This document shows positions 19,548-27,219 of a DNA stretch of 64,000 nt, one piece after another. A program made the translations under genes and the position numbers. Position 1 is the first letter of the stretch. Every line of letters begins with the position of its first letter. Location: the NCBI GenBank assembly GCA_022826245.1, contig JAJDVG010000003.1:1-64000 (forward strand), given 5' to 3'. The stretch comes from Gammaproteobacteria bacterium. Its GTDB lineage: Bacteria; Pseudomonadota; Gammaproteobacteria; Steroidobacterales; Rariloculaceae. The notes below the pieces were generated by a model. That model was given only the letters and a program-made list of their open reading frames with translations, was not told the DNA's origin and ran no database searches.

Positions 19548-19910
19548 CTACTGGGCCGCCTCTCCACCGGAACCCGTGACGCCGGACCTGCTCTGCCGGT
19601 CGCGCATGAACTCCTGCGAATCTTCCCGGGCAGCCTCAATCTCGGCCCGCGTCCGGCAAACCCGGGTGGAAAAATGCGATCCCGTCCTGACCTCGCGACG
19701 GCAGATGATGTCGTCGGGCGACCCTGTCACGGATTGCACCGCAACCTCCCGGAGCTGCGCAATTTCGGTCGACTGCTCCGCAAGACCGTCGGGCGCCGGG
19801 CTTGCCGAGGCATCGGCTTCGGTCGCCGGTTCCACATCCGACCGGAATCCGGCACACGCTGAAACGCTCAGCCCCAGTACCAGGAGTGCCACAACCCTCG
19901 TTGCGCTCAT
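19548..19910 (-). CDS. Small lipoprotein of unknown function
   Basis: A 120-aa protein with a clear lipoprotein signal (VVALLVLGLSVSAC, Cys about residue 18), a Ser/Ala/Glu-rich spacer and a C-terminal segment with two cysteines, IICRREVRTGSHFSTRVCRT, then a charged helix ending in RDRQS. Similar small two-cysteine lipoproteins occur in gammaproteobacteria, but I know no function. The start at 19910 is set by the signal peptide; the longer frame upstream lacks one. Confidence 0.65.
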   Translation of the reverse strand: MSATRVVALLVLGLSVSACAGFRSDVEPATEADASASPAPDGLAEQSTEIAQLREVAVQSVTGSPDDIICRREVRTGSHFSTRVCRTRAEIEAAREDSQEFMRDRQSRSGVTGSGGEAAQ

Positions 19911-20140
19911 GCGTCCACCTTCCCCCGAGTCAACTCGCTTTTCGCTACTGTGTTCCGACGTGGACATTCTATGCCAGCTTTGGCCGCGTCGGTAAGACCG
20001 GGGGCGAAGCGCCGATACGGCATCCCGCTTGCCGCGCGATGTCGGGTGGCCGGGTTTACGGATAGCCGCCGCGCCTGCGAAGCGAGTATTACAGCACGCC
20101 CCGCCTTGACCGCGTTGCGCCCCGCTGCTAGAAGGCACGG

Positions 20141-21745
20141 ATGTCCATGCGCATTTCCCGCCGCCGGCTGTTGGAGGGCTCGCTCTATGGAGCGGCTGCC
20201 GTTGCGGTCCGTGGATACGCGCAGCAATCGGAATGGCAGCCCGGCATCGTGCGGCATCTGCTGCCCGCGGTGAGCCACGATCGCCTGCTGCTCAAGGCAA
20301 GTTTCAACAATCCGCTGGCGGCGGCGCCAACTCTGCGCGCGGGGCTGCGAACAGCCTCCGGGGTGCGCCTGGATTCGTCGGGCGAGTTCTTCCGGTTCGA
20401 CCTGACGGAGCTCGAGCCCGCAAGCACCCATGAACTCGCGCTCGAGGATGCCGGCGGTACGCCGCTCTGCGACCCGTGGCCGATTTCGACGTTTCCCGAC
20501 CCCGCCGCCGCGCCTGCGCGGTTCCGCCTCTTCGTCTACACCTGCGCGGGCGGTCATCCCGCCACGATGAATCCCGACACGGGCAGTCCGTACTGGGTCT
20601 CGATCGAGAACCGGCGAAAAATGCTGTTGACGGGGCTCTCGTACGAACCCGATGCCATGATCGCCATCGGCGACCACGTCTACTGGGACCTGCTCTCGCC
20701 GGTCGGCTCCGTCATGCTCGGCAACGCCCCCGAAGCGCAGCGGCTCGTGGGAGCGTTCACGCGCGACATGCCGGTTCTCGGCACCGACAACGAACGCAGG
20801 TTCAAGACGGTCGTCACGCCCCAGATCTGCGATCTCTACGGCACGGACTTCCGCTCGACGCCCGTGTTCTTCGTGCAGGACGATCACGACTACTTCGAGA
20901 ACGACGAAGCGACCGAAGAGATGGTCACCTTCCCGCCCGACGACTTCATGCTGCGGCTCGCGCGGGCAACCCAGCGCCTGTACTACCCCGAGTTCCTCCC
21001 GGACGCCAATCGCCCGGCCGGATTGCCCTCGAGCGGCGCCGCCGACCGACCCCCCGGCATGGCCGAATCCTACGGCACGCTGCGCTACGGCAATCTGCTC
21101 GAGATCATGATGTACGACTGCCGGCGCTACATGACGCTGACCGGCCCCGTCGGCGGATTCCTGCCCGAAACCGTCGAAGCCTGGCTGATGCGGCGCATGG
21201 CAGCCGAGGAGACCCGGCATGTCGTAAACCTGCCGTCGACTCCCGTCGGCTGGAGCGCCGGCAAGTGGGGCGAGTGGTATCCCGACCTGCTCGAGGCCAA
21301 CGGGCAACTGGGAGTGACCCAAGCGAAGTATCTCTGGCAATCCGGGTGGAATCTGCAGCACAACCGCCTGTTGCAGGCCGCCTCGGCCATGTCGGGCATC
21401 CCGCTGTTCCTGAGCGGCGATCTGCACGCGCTCGGCGAAGGGCGAATCCTCGGCTACGGCGACCTCGACCTGCGCCGCAATCCTGTCGTTTCGGTGCTGG
21501 CCGGTCCCATCAGTACGGGTCCCAGAGCGTGGCCGTCGGCCTGGCGCGGCACGCCGCCGCTCACGCCGACCGGAATCGAACTCGATGCGGGCCTCGATCC
21601 TCTCGAGAAGAACGGTTTCTCGATCATCGACTTCACCGAGGATCGCATCGAGGGCCAGATGTTCAGTTGGAAGATGGACGAGCCGGTCGAAGACCTCGAC
21701 AACCTGCAGCCCTTCCATCGTTTCACGGCCGTGCGCGGCGCCTGA
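20141..21745 (+). CDS. PhoD-like metallophosphatase, Tat-exported
   Basis: A 534-aa protein of the PhoD-like phosphatase superfamily. The N-terminus ISRRRLLEGSLYGAAAVAV is a twin-arginine signal, so it is likely periplasmic. Metal-site motifs seen are IAIGDHVYWD, VQDDHDYFEND and, near the end, LFLSGDLHALGEG. An N-terminal beta-rich domain (about 40-130) precedes the catalytic domain. The substrate is unknown; the family includes phosphodiesterases and phosphatases. A second, more typical PhoD lies at 60594. The start could be 20141 or the next Met at 20147. Confidence 0.8.
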   Translation: MSMRISRRRLLEGSLYGAAAVAVRGYAQQSEWQPGIVRHLLPAVSHDRLLLKASFNNPLAAAPTLRAGLRTASGVRLDSSGEFFRFDLTELEPASTHELALEDAGGTPLCDPWPISTFPDPAAAPARFRLFVYTCAGGHPATMNPDTGSPYWVSIENRRKMLLTGLSYEPDAMIAIGDHVYWDLLSPVGSVMLGNAPEAQRLVGAFTRDMPVLGTDNERRFKTVVTPQICDLYGTDFRSTPVFFVQDDHDYFENDEATEEMVTFPPDDFMLRLARATQRLYYPEFLPDANRPAGLPSSGAADRPPGMAESYGTLRYGNLLEIMMYDCRRYMTLTGPVGGFLPETVEAWLMRRMAAEETRHVVNLPSTPVGWSAGKWGEWYPDLLEANGQLGVTQAKYLWQSGWNLQHNRLLQAASAMSGIPLFLSGDLHALGEGRILGYGDLDLRRNPVVSVLAGPISTGPRAWPSAWRGTPPLTPTGIELDAGLDPLEKNGFSIIDFTEDRIEGQMFSWKMDEPVEDLDNLQPFHRFTAVRGA

Positions 21746-21797
21746 TCCAGGCGACGTTTCCCCCGACGATGTAGTGGTAAGCTACGCCGTTCCCCGT

Positions 21798-21884
21798 GCC
21801 GGGGTGGCGGAATTGGTAGACGCGCCGGACTCAAAATCCGGTGGGGTTAAACCCGTGAGAGTTCGAGTCTCTCTCCCGGCACCA
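21798..21884 (+). tRNA. tRNA-Leu (anticodon CAA)
   Basis: An 87-nt tRNA with encoded CCA. Acceptor arms GCCGGGG and TCCCGGC pair, the D-arm carries GGTAGAC, and the anticodon stem CCGGA/TCCGG encloses the loop CTCAAAA with anticodon CAA. It has a long variable arm (class II) and a T-arm GAGAG-TTCGAGT-CTCTC. The class II arm and anticodon identify leucine (UUG codons). Confidence 0.95.
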
Positions 21885-21926
21885 AACCAGCTACGCTCGA
21901 ACCACAACAAGTCGCCCCCGAAACCA

Positions 21927-22313
21927 TTGATCGGTCGAATTTGCCTCCTATCAATTTGGCTGCCGGTCAGCATTCTGATTGTTTTTACTGTCGGCGATTT
22001 CTCGTTCGGTATCTACGACGACCGGCCGCTGGAACTGATCGTCGGGCTAATCACTTTCCTGTTCCCTCTGATGTGGCTTCTCGGAATACCGCTTACTGTT
22101 GCGGTGCTGTTGCTCTATCGCCGGTCCCGACTCCTGGCTGTCGCTGTGGCGGCGCTCTGCGCGCCGATTTCGGTGACGGCCTTTTTCCTCAGCGTACCGC
22201 TACCGAGCTTTCTGAATACTCTGTTCGGCGCGACGCTCGCCTGGACGGTGCTGGCGTTGCTCTATCTTGGGAAACGTATCCATCAAATGTTCGACTGCGT
22301 GAAATCGGGATAG
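21927..22313 (+). CDS. Small hydrophobic membrane protein, start uncertain
   Basis: A stretch of about 128 codons with four predicted membrane helices (for example LLSIWLPVSILIVFTVGDF, LIVGLITFLFPLMWLLGI, LLAVAVAALCAPISVTAFF, LFGATLAWTVLALLYLG) starting just after the tRNA. There is no early ATG; the TTG at 21927 is the most likely start, which lowers confidence. The frame also runs back through the tRNA, where it is not coding. Base composition is less GC-rich than its neighbours, consistent with acquisition at a tRNA gene. No family recognised. Confidence 0.45.
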   Translation: MIGRICLLSIWLPVSILIVFTVGDFSFGIYDDRPLELIVGLITFLFPLMWLLGIPLTVAVLLLYRRSRLLAVAVAALCAPISVTAFFLSVPLPSFLNTLFGATLAWTVLALLYLGKRIHQMFDCVKSG

Positions 22314-22355
22314 ATATCCGGGATGCGCGATGGCGGACGGAGGACTCAACGACGA

Positions 22356-22616
22356 TCACCAGTCGAGCCGCCGAGCAAGCTCGTTGGCTTCCAATTCGTC
22401 GACAAGCTGATTGAGCCGATCGACATCGACGCCCGGCTTGAAGCCGAACGAGTGCGGCTCGACCTTGTAGCGCGATGGCCGGGCCGGTTTGCCGCGAGCA
22501 CCGAGGCCGACACGCAATGCATCGTTGACGACGGCTTTCATGCTCTTGTTCGTGCGCCGCATTTCTCGCTGGAGAAGCTGTTCGACATCCGCGTCGATTG
22601 TCAGCGTGGTTCGCAT
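22356..22616 (-). CDS. Ribbon-helix-helix type antitoxin-like protein (orphan)
   Basis: An 86-aa protein beginning MRTTLTIDADVEQLLQREM, typical of RHH DNA-binding antitoxins of the VapB/DUF2191 sort, with a C-terminal half (FGFKPGVDVDRLNQLVDELE) that fits the toxin-binding region of this family. No PIN gene follows on its strand, so it seems to be an orphan, or its toxin has been lost. The start at 22616 is chosen because MRTTLTID is the family N-terminus. Confidence 0.7.
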   Translation of the reverse strand: MRTTLTIDADVEQLLQREMRRTNKSMKAVVNDALRVGLGARGKPARPSRYKVEPHSFGFKPGVDVDRLNQLVDELEANELARRLDW

Positions 22617-22654
22617 GGCCAGCATCATGATGCGTCAGTAAATTGCTTTAAAGG

Positions 22655-22727
22655 TGACTAATGGCCGAAATTCGGCACCGCGATTCCGGGGCACATCGAC
22701 GGATCATTCTGCTAAAATGATTAGTCA
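22655..22727. promoter_or_regulatory. Divergent antitoxin promoter region with inverted TGACTAAT motif
   Basis: The gap between the divergent RHH antitoxin (from 22616) and Phd antitoxin (from 22756) contains TGACTAAT at 22655-22662 and its reverse complement ATTAGTCA at 22720-22727, 57 bp apart. A likely -10 (TAAAAT, 22713-22718) for the rightward Phd-PIN pair is next to the second copy. A shared operator is a reasonable inference, not shown. Confidence 0.4.
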
Positions 22728-22755
22728 ATGGTCACTTTTCATTGGAGGGTCGGTC

Positions 22756-23022
22756 ATGGTAGCCAGCATCACCGCACTCGAAGCGAAGACCCACTTCGGC
22801 AAGCTTCTTGACCGCGTTTCGCGAGGCGAGGAGGTGATCGTCACGCGGCACGACAAACCCGTCGCTCGGATCGTGCCCGCGGGCAGGCCGGCGCGTGCGG
22901 AGGTGCGCGCAGCGGTGGAGGGCCTACGCGAGCTGCGCCGGGCCATTGCGATGCGCCGCGGGGACCAACCTCCACTCACCGATGACGAGATCAAATCCCT
23001 TGTAGAAGAAGGACGCCGGTGA
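22756..23022 (+). CDS. Phd/YefM-family antitoxin
   Basis: An 88-aa antitoxin, MVASITALEAKTHFGKLLDRV with the family phrase GEEVIVTRHDKPVARIVP. The N-terminal half binds DNA; the C-terminal half neutralises the toxin. The start at 22756 follows an AGGG-type ribosome site and matches the family. Its stop overlaps the PIN toxin start (GTGA), the usual coupling of a toxin-antitoxin pair. Confidence 0.85.
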   Translation: MVASITALEAKTHFGKLLDRVSRGEEVIVTRHDKPVARIVPAGRPARAEVRAAVEGLRELRRAIAMRRGDQPPLTDDEIKSLVEEGRR

Positions 23023-23441
23023 GCACTGCCTTTGTCGTAGATGCCTCCGTGGCACTCGCATGGGTTCTGCCAACTCAGGCCTCCTCAAGCGCCGAAGCGT
23101 TGCTGAAGCGCGTCGACGAGGGCGATGAGGTCGTGGTGCCGCCGCTCTGGTTTCTTGAGGTCGCCAACGGCCTGCTTGTCGCGGAACGGCGGAGTACGAT
23201 AGCGGCTCCGGAACGAAGACTTGCGCTGGAACGTCTCTCCACCCTCGCGCTCACCATCGACGAGACCCACGCCCGAGACGCGTTCGGTCAAACCTCGGCG
23301 TTGGCCGAGCAGTATGGCCTGTCGGTCTACGATGCGGCGTACCTGGAGGTTGCGATCCGCCGCAACCTGCCTCTCGGCACGCGCGACCGCGCCCTGCACT
23401 CGGCAGCGGAGCGTAGCGGCATTCCCCGGTTCGACAATTGA
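23019..23441 (+). CDS. vapC: PIN-domain ribonuclease toxin (VapC family)
   Basis: A 140-aa PIN-domain toxin with a GTG start overlapping the antitoxin stop by 4 bp. The acidic metal-binding residues are visible: Asp in VVDASVALAW, Glu in EVANGLL, Asp in VYDAAYLEVA and Asp in GTRDRAL. VapC toxins cleave specific RNAs such as initiator tRNA or rRNA; the target here is unknown. Confidence 0.88.
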   Translation: MSTAFVVDASVALAWVLPTQASSSAEALLKRVDEGDEVVVPPLWFLEVANGLLVAERRSTIAAPERRLALERLSTLALTIDETHARDAFGQTSALAEQYGLSVYDAAYLEVAIRRNLPLGTRDRALHSAAERSGIPRFDN

Positions 23442-23544
23442 CGCCGGCTGCGGCCGCGGCGATGGCGGCCAGCCTGGAGGCGGGGATCTTCTGAACCGCG
23501 CGCGGCGCCCGGTAACCGCCATTCGGTGTTACGCCACCAGCACC

Positions 23545-24222
23545 CTACTTGTGCGTACCGAACAGCATGTCCCAAAACGGGAAAATCGGCGCGAAGTTGG
23601 TGTTGAGGTGCTTGTAGTGATGGCGGTCATGCCGGATCACCCAGTAGTTCGTGAGCTTGAATGCCGGGTGCGGCAGCACAAGACTGGTATGCACGACGAT
23701 ATTGACGAACGCGTGCACGACGAGCACCGTCAAAAGGGACGCCACGCTGACCGGCCCGACGACGGCAATGCTCACAAAGAGCGGAACCAGCGCCGCAGCG
23801 AGTTCCACCGGGTGAATGTACAGCCCGTCGAACGCCGTCGGATAACGCACCTTGTGGTGCACGCCGTGGATCAGTTTCATCATCAGGGGGCGATGGAGCG
23901 CGCGATGCAGGAAGTAGTACAGGAGATCGTAAAGCAGCAGTGCGGCCAGAACCTCGCCGAAGAACAACGCGAATCCCGGCGTGCCGTCGTAAACCAGATA
24001 CTCCGCCCCCACGTACAACACCGCGAAATAGATCGCGAGTGAAAGCGTCAGGTTCATCGCGATGTTGAGATACTTCGGGACAACGGGCAGAGGATCCCGA
24101 ACCGGCGTCCTCAAGCGATACTGCCTGAATCGCTCCGAGTAAACCGCCCAGAGCGCCAGACCGCCGATTGCCATGGTAGGCACGAAAGCGCAGAGCATCG
24201 CAATGAACAGATGGTCGGTCAT
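23545..24222 (-). CDS. Fatty acid hydroxylase / sterol desaturase superfamily protein
   Basis: A 225-aa integral membrane di-iron enzyme. The three His clusters of the superfamily are HRALH, HGVHH and HDRHHYKH, with four hydrophobic segments around them, and the tail NTNFAPIFPFWDMLFGTHK is typical. The superfamily includes sterol C-5 desaturase, C-4 methyl oxidase and carotenoid or fatty acid hydroxylases; the sequence alone does not separate them. It lies 1.8 kb from the sterol methyltransferase gene, so a role in sterol desaturation is plausible but unproven. The start at 24222 gives the family length; the longer frame upstream is not conserved. Confidence 0.8.
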   Translation of the reverse strand: MTDHLFIAMLCAFVPTMAIGGLALWAVYSERFRQYRLRTPVRDPLPVVPKYLNIAMNLTLSLAIYFAVLYVGAEYLVYDGTPGFALFFGEVLAALLLYDLLYYFLHRALHRPLMMKLIHGVHHKVRYPTAFDGLYIHPVELAAALVPLFVSIAVVGPVSVASLLTVLVVHAFVNIVVHTSLVLPHPAFKLTNYWVIRHDRHHYKHLNTNFAPIFPFWDMLFGTHK

Positions 24223-24586
24223 CGTCAGTCTACCAACGTGCCCCGGAACGGCGGCCGCGGCGTAGTGAACGTGCGCAACTGGGGGGCGCACGTTCGCGAA
24301 ACTCGACGCGGCAATGGAGCGAACCTTCGATACGCGCGTTCCCGTCGATCGATCTGAGCACAGTGTACTACGCAGCCTTGCGCGGACATGCGCAGAATCC
24401 CTCACGCGCAAGAGCGCGGGACTTTCAGTCTCGCAACTGCGCCGGCGGTACAATCGCGGTCTGTCCCGGGGTCCATGATGGCAACGCCAGCGGGACGCCA
24501 GTCAGGTCTTGCCGGAGAAACACCGATACATATGGCTCCCGGTGCACGCGGGCATGTCCGGACAAGGGTACTGATGGAGATTCGAC
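24223..24586. other. Divergent 364-bp intergenic region, no gene seen
   Basis: This separates the leftward hydroxylase-family gene from the rightward prolidase. It contains the perfect hairpin listed separately and a TACAAT (24449-24454) that could be the -10 of the prolidase gene, without a good -35. Short open frames here have no family features. Confidence 0.5.
24267..24295. promoter_or_regulatory. Perfect 10-bp inverted repeat upstream of the hydroxylase gene
   Basis: GAACGTGCGC (24267-24276) and GCGCACGTTC (24286-24295) are perfect reverse complements around a 9-base loop, 45 bases from the hydroxylase start on the minus strand. This could be a regulator binding site or a leader hairpin; there is no T-run to make it a terminator. 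Confidence 0.5.
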
Positions 24587-25924
24587 GTGGCTGAAAACCG
24601 TGCGGCCGGGTCCTGGGCATCGCTGTACAAGGGCCACATTGCGGCGTGGGAGCAGCGCTTCGCCGATGCCTGCAGCGCCTGTGGTGTCGACGGGGCGGTG
24701 GTTTTTTCCGGCCCGGTGAAGTACCGGCACCGCGACGACGTCGAATATCCCTTCTTCGCGGAACCCTACTTCAAGGCCTGGGTGCCGCAAGCGTACGCGG
24801 GCTCGGCCGTCAGGATCGTTCCGGGCGAGACGCCGCTGCTGGCGTACCGGCGCGATGAGGATTTCTGGCACATGCCCGCGCCCGAACCCGAAGGCTTCTG
24901 GACCGACCGCTTCGAGATCCGCTGCGTCTCGAACGGGAAAGCCCTTCTCGAGGAACTGGACGGCGTGTCGCGTCTCGCCGGCATCGGCGAAGGAGCCCGG
25001 GACGAAATGGGGTTCGCGAGCGTCAACGATCCGAATCTGCTCACGCACCTCGACTACCAACGCGCGTTCAAGACGCCCTACGAAGTGGCGTGCATGGAGG
25101 AGGCGAGCGCTGTGGCGGCTCTGGGCCATGCGGCCACGCAGCGGGCGCTGTCGCGGGAGCCGTCCGAATTCGAACTCAACGACATCTATTGCCGTGCGTC
25201 CGGCCAGCGCGAGTCAACGCTGCCCTACCCGAATATCGTAGCCCTGAACGAGCACGCCGGGATCCTTCACTACCAGAATCTGGATCAACAGGCGCCTGAA
25301 CACTTCCGCACGTTTCTGCTGGATGCCGGCGGCGGCCACAACGGTTACGCCTCCGATATCACCCGAACCCGGACATCGCCCGACGATCCGTTTGCCCATC
25401 TGATTGCATCAATGGATACGATGCAGCGACAGTTGTGCACGGAAGCGCGTCCGGGAACGAGCTTCGTCTCCCTGAACGAACGGGCGCACCAACTGCTGGC
25501 CGAAGTGCTGGCGGAACACCGGATCACCCGGTGTGCTGCCGACGAGAGTTACGAACGCGGCATCACGCGCGCCTTTCTGCCGCACGGGCTCGGCCACCTG
25601 CTGGGGCTGCAGGTCCACGACGCGGGCGGCCGGCTGGAGTCGCCCGACGGGGCCGAGCAGGCCCCGCCCGCCGAACATCCGTTTCTGCGCCTGACCCGCA
25701 CGCTCGAGCCGGGTTTCGTGGTGACCATCGAGCCGGGCCTGTATTTTATCCCCGCGCTGCTCGAGGACCTCGGGCAACGCTCCGAGGGCAGGATGGTGGA
25801 CTGGGAACGCGTGGCGCAGTTGCTGCCCTACGGGGGGATTCGGGTTGAGGACAACGTGCTCGTGACCGGGACCGGCAACCGAAACCTCAGTCGACCGGCG
25901 TTGAAGAGGGCGGGAATCGCCTGA
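24587..25924 (+). CDS. pepQ: Xaa-Pro dipeptidase (prolidase) PepQ
   Basis: A 445-aa M24-family metallopeptidase that cleaves X-Pro dipeptides. The dinuclear metal ligands are in LLDAGGGHNGYASDITRTRT (two Asp), LPHGLGHLLGLQVHD (His), TIEPGLYFIP (Glu) and GGIRVEDNVLV (Glu). Length matches bacterial PepQ. The GTG start at 24587 follows a GGAG-like ribosome site. It lies between the hydroxylase-family gene and the sterol methyltransferase, with no obvious functional link. Confidence 0.92.
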   Translation: MAENRAAGSWASLYKGHIAAWEQRFADACSACGVDGAVVFSGPVKYRHRDDVEYPFFAEPYFKAWVPQAYAGSAVRIVPGETPLLAYRRDEDFWHMPAPEPEGFWTDRFEIRCVSNGKALLEELDGVSRLAGIGEGARDEMGFASVNDPNLLTHLDYQRAFKTPYEVACMEEASAVAALGHAATQRALSREPSEFELNDIYCRASGQRESTLPYPNIVALNEHAGILHYQNLDQQAPEHFRTFLLDAGGGHNGYASDITRTRTSPDDPFAHLIASMDTMQRQLCTEARPGTSFVSLNERAHQLLAEVLAEHRITRCAADESYERGITRAFLPHGLGHLLGLQVHDAGGRLESPDGAEQAPPAEHPFLRLTRTLEPGFVVTIEPGLYFIPALLEDLGQRSEGRMVDWERVAQLLPYGGIRVEDNVLVTGTGNRNLSRPALKRAGIA

Positions 25925-25933
25925 TCCGGCGCG

Positions 25934-25962
25934 TTGATTTCGCCACACCGGCTACGTATCGT
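25934..25962 (+). promoter_or_regulatory. Candidate promoter for the sterol methyltransferase gene
   Basis: TTGATT (25934-25939) and TATCGT (25957-25962) are spaced by 17 bp, each 4 of 6 to the sigma-70 consensus, about 100 bp upstream of the GTG start of the methyltransferase. Weak on its own, but the only good pair between pepQ and that gene. Confidence 0.3.
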
Positions 25963-26063
25963 ACGGTGACAGGCAAGACCCAAAGGATGGCGACTGCGGG
26001 ACGCCACGCCGGGACACTCTCCGGCTGACTCATTTCTCGCGGCATCGGCTCAAGGAAGAAATC

Positions 26064-27119
26064 GTGCAACCCCGTCAAAGTGAAGCCGCGGCCCGCAGAA
26101 CCGCGCAACGATCGAGATCTCTCTCCCTGGCGGATCTCGCCCCGGATGAAGTGAAATCCGTGGTGGAGCGCTACACCGGCTTGCACGATGCCGGCTCTGA
26201 GCAGAAGAAAGAGCACTACGAGTCGCTCGTCAATCACTACTACGATCTGGTAACCGATTTCTACGAGTTCGGCTGGGGACGGTCCTTTCACTTCGCTCCC
26301 CGGCGGCGGGGCGAGAGCTTCAAGGCGTCGCAGCTCAGGCACCAGCACTTCCTCGCCGATCGTTTGTCCATGAAACCGGGGATGCACATCCTCGATGTGG
26401 GCTGCGGCGTCGGTGGACCCACGGGCAATCTGGCCCGCCGTACCGGGGCCAGTTTCACCGGCATCAACAACAACGCCTACCAGGTCGAGCGCGCGAAATT
26501 GCACACACGCGACGTACGGTCGTTATGCCGTTTCATCCACGGCGACTACATGCGAATTCCGGAGGATGACGGGCGTTTCGATGGCGCCATCGATGTCGAG
26601 GCCACGCCCCACGCACCGGACAAGACCGCCGCATTCAGCGAGGTCCTGCGCGTGCTGCGTCCCGGAGCCTGTTTCGCGGGCTACGATTGGTGCATGACGG
26701 ACGATTTCGATCCTTCGAACGCGGAGCACCGGCGCATCAGGCAGGACATCATGACGGGATCGGGGCTGCCGGATATCGGTGGCGCGGAGGAAATCTGCAC
26801 GGCATTACGCGACGCCGGGTTCGAACTGCTCGAAGCGCGCGATCTCGCACCCGAATCGGATCCGCAAACGCCCTGGTACCGGGCCTTGCAGGGCCGCGAC
26901 CTGACGCTTGCGAGCATCCCGCGCACACCGATCGGCCGTGCGCTGACCAATCTGGTGTTGCGGGTCGGCGAGCGCTTGCGGTTGGCGCCTGCGGGCTGCA
27001 CTGCCGTCAGCACGTTCCTGAACCGGGGCGCGGATGCCCTCGTCGAGGGCGGCGAGTCCGGCGTCTTTACGCCGATGTACTTCTTTCTGGCGCGCAAACC
27101 GGGGGCGTCGGAAGACTGA
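26064..27119 (+). CDS. Sterol 24-C-methyltransferase (ERG6/SMT type)
   Basis: A 351-aa SAM-dependent methyltransferase with all the marks of eukaryotic-type sterol side-chain methyltransferases. These are YYDLVTDFYEFGWGRSFHF (region I, about residues 59-77), LDVGCGVGGP (110-119, SAM-binding), INNNAYQVERAK, VEATPHAP (178-185), AGYDWCMTDDFDP and the late PWYRALQG. This enzyme adds a methyl to C-24 of the sterol side chain from SAM. The GTG start has a good AAGGAAG ribosome site 12 bp upstream. It is convergent with the sterol operon, which supports the assignment. Single versus double alkylation cannot be judged from sequence. Confidence 0.92.
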   Translation: MQPRQSEAAARRTAQRSRSLSLADLAPDEVKSVVERYTGLHDAGSEQKKEHYESLVNHYYDLVTDFYEFGWGRSFHFAPRRRGESFKASQLRHQHFLADRLSMKPGMHILDVGCGVGGPTGNLARRTGASFTGINNNAYQVERAKLHTRDVRSLCRFIHGDYMRIPEDDGRFDGAIDVEATPHAPDKTAAFSEVLRVLRPGACFAGYDWCMTDDFDPSNAEHRRIRQDIMTGSGLPDIGGAEEICTALRDAGFELLEARDLAPESDPQTPWYRALQGRDLTLASIPRTPIGRALTNLVLRVGERLRLAPAGCTAVSTFLNRGADALVEGGESGVFTPMYFFLARKPGASED

Positions 27120-27155
27120 CTCGGCCGTCGGTAGTCGGGTGCGACGCAGCGAACA

Positions 27156-27181
27156 CTCTCACCCTCCAACTGAGGCGAGAG
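27156..27181. terminator. Hairpin between convergent sterol genes, possible bidirectional terminator
   Basis: CTCTCACCCTC (27156-27166) and GAGGCGAGAG (27172-27181) form a stem of about 8-10 pairs with one wobble and a bulge around a 5-base loop. It sits centrally in the 100-bp gap between the 3' ends of the methyltransferase gene and the sterol operon. No T-run follows in either direction, so termination is inferred from position only. Confidence 0.35.
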
Positions 27182-27219
27182 AACGACTGACGGCTCGGTC
27201 TGCGATTCGGTAAGGCGCG

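Noticed and set aside
21585..21884. Reading frame through the tRNA-Leu giving VAELVDAPDSKS
   Set aside because: This is the familiar false translation of a leucine tRNA gene; only the part after the tRNA might be coding.
24222..24453. Longer N-terminus for the hydroxylase-family gene, from 24453
   Set aside because: The additional 77 residues are Arg/Ser-rich and unlike the family; the Met at 24222 begins the conserved membrane part.
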